Shown piece by piece: positions 61,421-64,000 of a DNA stretch of 64,000 nucleotides (position 1 is its first letter; each line of letters begins with the position of its first letter). Source of the stretch: Chryseobacterium sp. KACC 21268. Its GTDB lineage: Bacteria; Bacteroidota; Bacteroidia; Flavobacteriales; Weeksellaceae. The notes under the pieces are model-generated. The model saw nothing but the letters and a program-made list of their open reading frames with translations, was not told the origin of the DNA and searched no databases. A program made the translations under genes and the position numbers. The stretch spans positions 434,001-498,000 of the forward strand of contig CP117875.1 in the NCBI GenBank assembly GCA_028736075.1, given 5' to 3'.

Positions 61421-62332
61421 TTATTTAGTTTTCCAATCTTGATTTCGCTTGTCATCGGATTTTTTCTTGCCGTTGTCGACATTGTAGGCAAAGCCAATTC
61501 CCAAAGTTTGTTTCAATTGCGTTTTCTTGATCTGATTGTGGTCGTACAACAAATCTAAAGTAACGTTGGTCGAGATGTACTTATTGACTTTCAAATTAAG
61601 AATTCCGCCGTACGAAAGCACCAATCGTTCAGGGTGATCTAAGTAGTTGGAGAAAACGGAAGCATTGTTCTGCAACGTAATGTTTTCCATCAATTTCACC
61701 TTGTATTGCGCCGTTGCCAGGAATCCAAATTGGAACAACATAGCATCGCCATCATTCTTCAAACCGTAATTACCCGCGTATTGCAGATCTTTATCCGTTA
61801 CGAATGTGAATCTTGCGTTGGCAGGCCTCAATGTCATTGTGAAATTATCATTGGGTTTATAAGTAAAACCAGCACCAACGTTCACATAACCAGGTGACAT
61901 AAAGTTTGAGATTTTCTCAGCTTCAGGATTGTTTCCGTCCTTGTAGCCTGGTGCAAATTGAGAGATCAAACCAGCGCCAACCGATGCGTACCAATTGCCC
62001 GAGATCTTGCGTCCATAATTGGTAGAAAGATTGATGACATCCTGCGTTTTTCTATTCCCAACACCTTGTGTATTATTCATTCCATAACCCAGAATGATGA
62101 TGTTTTCCCAAAGATCTTTGTCCTTCTCGTAGGTCAGATTATAATTGACTCCTGCTTGCCAGCCCAGATTGTTGGCGCCACCTGCCACCCAATTAGAAAA
62201 GGCAGATTGATTGAGCATCAATGTATTTTGTCCCAAGACAGACCAGGCTTTTACTGTATCTTGAACAGGCGATTCTTGAGCATAGGAATTGAGAGCAAGC
62301 AGAATGCCTGCTGCAAAAAATAGTTTTTTCAT
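61421..62332 (-). CDS. DUF3078 outer-membrane protein (copy 1)
   Basis: 303 residues. Signal peptide (LLALNSYAQ), then the DUF3078 mark NQSAFSNWVAGGANNLGWQAGVNYNL and barrel-like strands alternating with turns (GAGFTYKPNDNFTMTLRP, FVTDKDLQYAGNYGL), ending in a Lys-rich tail. Such proteins are outer-membrane barrels of unknown role. Follows the related gene 29 nt downstream of its end, so the two form an operon. Confidence 0.87.
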   Translation of the reverse strand: MKKLFFAAGILLALNSYAQESPVQDTVKAWSVLGQNTLMLNQSAFSNWVAGGANNLGWQAGVNYNLTYEKDKDLWENIIILGYGMNNTQGVGNRKTQDVINLSTNYGRKISGNWYASVGAGLISQFAPGYKDGNNPEAEKISNFMSPGYVNVGAGFTYKPNDNFTMTLRPANARFTFVTDKDLQYAGNYGLKNDGDAMLFQFGFLATAQYKVKLMENITLQNNASVFSNYLDHPERLVLSYGGILNLKVNKYISTNVTLDLLYDHNQIKKTQLKQTLGIGFAYNVDNGKKKSDDKRNQDWKTK

Positions 62333-62361
62333 CAGTGTGTATTTAATTATTATTAATGTTC

Positions 62362-63471
62362 TTAATTCACAAAAGGTTTGATTACACCAGTTGTTGTGTC
62401 ACGGTCTACTTTATAACCAAGATTATAAGTGATCCCAAATCCTAAAGTTTGTTTTCTCTGAAGTCTTTTGATTTGATCGTGGTCATAAATCATATCAATC
62501 GTCACGACACCAGAAATATATTTATTAAATTTAAGATTCAAAGCACCAGTGTAGTTGATATCAACTCTTTCTGTATGTTCCAGGTAATTGCTAAAGAAAT
62601 TGACCTGATTCACGTAAGTGATATCTTTATAAATTTTGATTTTGTAAAGAATATTCAGCATCGCACCAAGCTCTGCACGCATCGATTGCCCGTCACGTTC
62701 CAAACCATACAGACCTTTCATCTGAAGCTTTTCGTCTAGCACAAAAGTGAATTTACCATTCAGTGGTCGCAAAATCACCTGGAAATTATCATTCGGATTG
62801 TAAGAGAAACCGAGACCAACATTCAGATATCCTGGCGCCATAAATTTGGAAATCCTATCATCAAAAACAGGATCTGGCGTATTAGCATAATTGAAACCCG
62901 GCGTAAACTGTGACAAAAACTGGAAACCCGTGGACAAGTAATAGTGCTGCGCCAACTCATAACCGTAATTGGTCATTATATTAATATAATCATCTGTCTT
63001 TCTGGTAGATTGCCCGGTGGATGAAACAAATCCGTACCCTAACTGAATATTATTATCCAGATAATGCCTGTCCTTTTTATAGACAATATTGTAATTTACT
63101 TTTCCGATAACGCCAATATTGTTATTCCCACCGGCGTACCAGTTTGCAAAGGAAGATTGATTAAAAACCAAACTGTTCTGACCAAAGAAAAACCAGCGTT
63201 TCAGCGTTGGTAAGGTAAGAATCGAAGATGGCGTCAGCGGACTGCTGTCTTCTGTATTGGAGACGATGATGGTATTATTGGACAACTGGACAGAATCTCT
63301 CTTTAAGGATCTAATGTCAACAATCTTTGGATTTGCCAAACTATCAATGTCGAGAGACGTAGAATCCCATCTTTTCTGAGCAATTGAATCTATTAATTTT
63401 TGATAATCAGTAATTTGAGCTTTAGAAAAAAAGACCATTACAACCGCAAAAACAACCAATACCTTTTTCAT
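62362..63471 (-). CDS. DUF3078 outer-membrane protein (copy 2)
   Basis: 369 residues. Signal peptide (VMVFFSKAQ) and an extra 70-residue Ser/Asp-rich segment before the DUF3078 core (LVFNQSSFANWYAGGNNNIGVIGKVNYNI). The core matches copy 1 strand by strand: FSYNPNDNFQVILRPLNGKFTFV, YSNYLEHTERVDINYTGALNLK and a final strand QTLGFGITYNL. First gene of the two-gene operon. The N-terminal addition is the main difference from copy 1. Confidence 0.87.
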   Translation of the reverse strand: MKKVLVVFAVVMVFFSKAQITDYQKLIDSIAQKRWDSTSLDIDSLANPKIVDIRSLKRDSVQLSNNTIIVSNTEDSSPLTPSSILTLPTLKRWFFFGQNSLVFNQSSFANWYAGGNNNIGVIGKVNYNIVYKKDRHYLDNNIQLGYGFVSSTGQSTRKTDDYINIMTNYGYELAQHYYLSTGFQFLSQFTPGFNYANTPDPVFDDRISKFMAPGYLNVGLGFSYNPNDNFQVILRPLNGKFTFVLDEKLQMKGLYGLERDGQSMRAELGAMLNILYKIKIYKDITYVNQVNFFSNYLEHTERVDINYTGALNLKFNKYISGVVTIDMIYDHDQIKRLQRKQTLGFGITYNLGYKVDRDTTTGVIKPFVN

Positions 63472-63487
63472 TAATAAAAATTTTTGA

Positions 63488-63495
63488 CAAAAATA
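63488..63495 (-). promoter_or_regulatory. -7 element of the DUF3078 operon
   Basis: TATTTTTG on the minus strand, perfect TAnnTTTG, 17 nt before the ATG. No -33 TTTG at usual distance. Confidence 0.4.
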
Positions 63496-63613
63496 ATAAA
63501 ACTAAATTTTTAAAAATCTGACTTTATAACCAAATTCTCAATTTAACCTTCTTTTTTTACGGACAAAATTACCTTTTCTATAAAATGGCTGTATAATTGT
63601 GATTCTCAAATCC

Positions 63614-64000
63614 ATGTTTTTGAAAACTTTTCATTTAAAATCCTTTTTGGTTCCCATTGCAATGCTGGCATTGATGTGGATTTTTTTTCTTCTTCAGAAT
63701 CTCGGATTTTTTGGAGGCTGCAATGGTGCAATCATTCCATTGGTGCCGGAAGGTTTGAGCGGAGTCATCTTTGCACCACTACTACACGGCAGTTTGGATC
63801 ATATCATTGGCAACTCTATGCCGATTGCTATTCTCCTTTTCTTACTATTTGAATTTTATCCCAAGATTGCTTTCAAAATATTTTTGATTGGCTGGATTGC
63901 TTCCGGATTACTAGTCTGGATGTTGCCGCCCATAGACATCACAACAGGAGAATGGAATTACAATTGCATCATCGGCGCAAGCGGATTGGTCTATATGCTG
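63614..64000 (+). CDS. Rhomboid family intramembrane serine protease (3' end outside window)
   Basis: 129 residues are visible from the ATG at 63614 to the window end, without a stop. Helix 1 (about 11-30), the HGSLDHIIGN segment with the conserved His/Asn of the rhomboid N-terminal part (58-67), and at the very end IIGASGLVYML with the GxSG catalytic serine motif (S at about 124). The catalytic His lies beyond the window. It cleaves membrane proteins within the bilayer; substrate unknown. A weak -7-like TATAATTG is at 63592-63599. Confidence 0.9.
   Translation, partial: MFLKTFHLKSFLVPIAMLALMWIFFLLQNLGFFGGCNGAIIPLVPEGLSGVIFAPLLHGSLDHIIGNSMPIAILLFLLFEFYPKIAFKIFLIGWIASGLLVWMLPPIDITTGEWNYNCIIGASGLVYML

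Overview
The window looks like a chromosomal segment of a flavobacterium of the Chryseobacterium/Weeksellaceae kind (phylum Bacteroidota). The reasons are low G+C, promoters of the Bacteroidota type (-7 element TAnnTTTG, sometimes with TTTG or TTG about 18-19 nt upstream), almost no Shine-Dalgarno sequences, type IX secretion (T9SS) tails, TonB-dependent receptors with PepSY partners, and Bacteroidota families such as DUF3078 and DUF6624. The genus is an inference; no rRNA or tRNA gene, CRISPR array, insertion sequence or phage gene was seen. No gene-free stretch exceeds 300 bases; the largest gaps (about 140-206 nt, e.g. 13547-13752, 34136-34320, 44584-44788, 63472-63613) hold promoters, hairpins or nothing recognisable.

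Region 1, 1-30571: one large cell-surface polysaccharide (O-antigen or capsule) locus. It opens with an ABC exporter (Wzm cut by the window edge, then Wzt with a C-terminal glycan-binding-like domain). Nucleotide-sugar genes follow in blocks: Gmd, Fcl and an RMD-like reductase (GDP-L-fucose and perhaps GDP-D-rhamnose); a VioA/VioB-like aminotransferase and N-acetyltransferase pair (a 4-acetamido-4,6-dideoxyhexose); WbpP/WbpO-like epimerase and dehydrogenase (UDP-GalNAc to UDP-GalNAcA). Around them lie about fifteen glycosyltransferases, five left-handed beta-helix acyltransferases, a methyltransferase and a FabH-like ketoacyl synthase. Most genes overlap by 1-17 nt or are spaced by a few bases, so they are co-transcribed. 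A three-gene block (10681-13546) and two single genes (21572-22567, 25191-25967) run on the minus strand.

Region 2, 30572-34208: an inorganic-carbon module of a beta carbonic anhydrase, a small membrane-anchored protein, a SulP anion transporter and a second beta carbonic anhydrase, with a clear promoter upstream and a strong hairpin after the last gene. The likely joint task is bicarbonate/CO2 handling.

Region 3, 34209-51247: mixed housekeeping and envelope genes: a minimal secreted protein with a T9SS-like tail, pth, a lipoprotein, mfd, a duplicated lipoprotein plus outer-membrane barrel cassette, a small Lys-rich repeat protein, an AsmA-like protein, a DUF2797 protein, a T9SS substrate, a UDP-glucuronate epimerase-like SDR, a DUF2795 protein and secA.

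Region 4, 51248-58806: a probable iron/siderophore uptake region: PepSY protein, a 53-residue membrane protein, TonB-dependent siderophore receptor, second PepSY protein, second TonB-dependent receptor. Two palindromes sharing the core CTA-A/T-TTTAG sit at the same place relative to two promoters in this region and are the best candidate for an undescribed regulatory system here.

Region 5, 58883-64000: ROK-family sugar kinase, secreted MsrA, a DUF6624 lipoprotein, two tandem DUF3078 outer-membrane proteins, and the start of a rhomboid protease cut by the window end.
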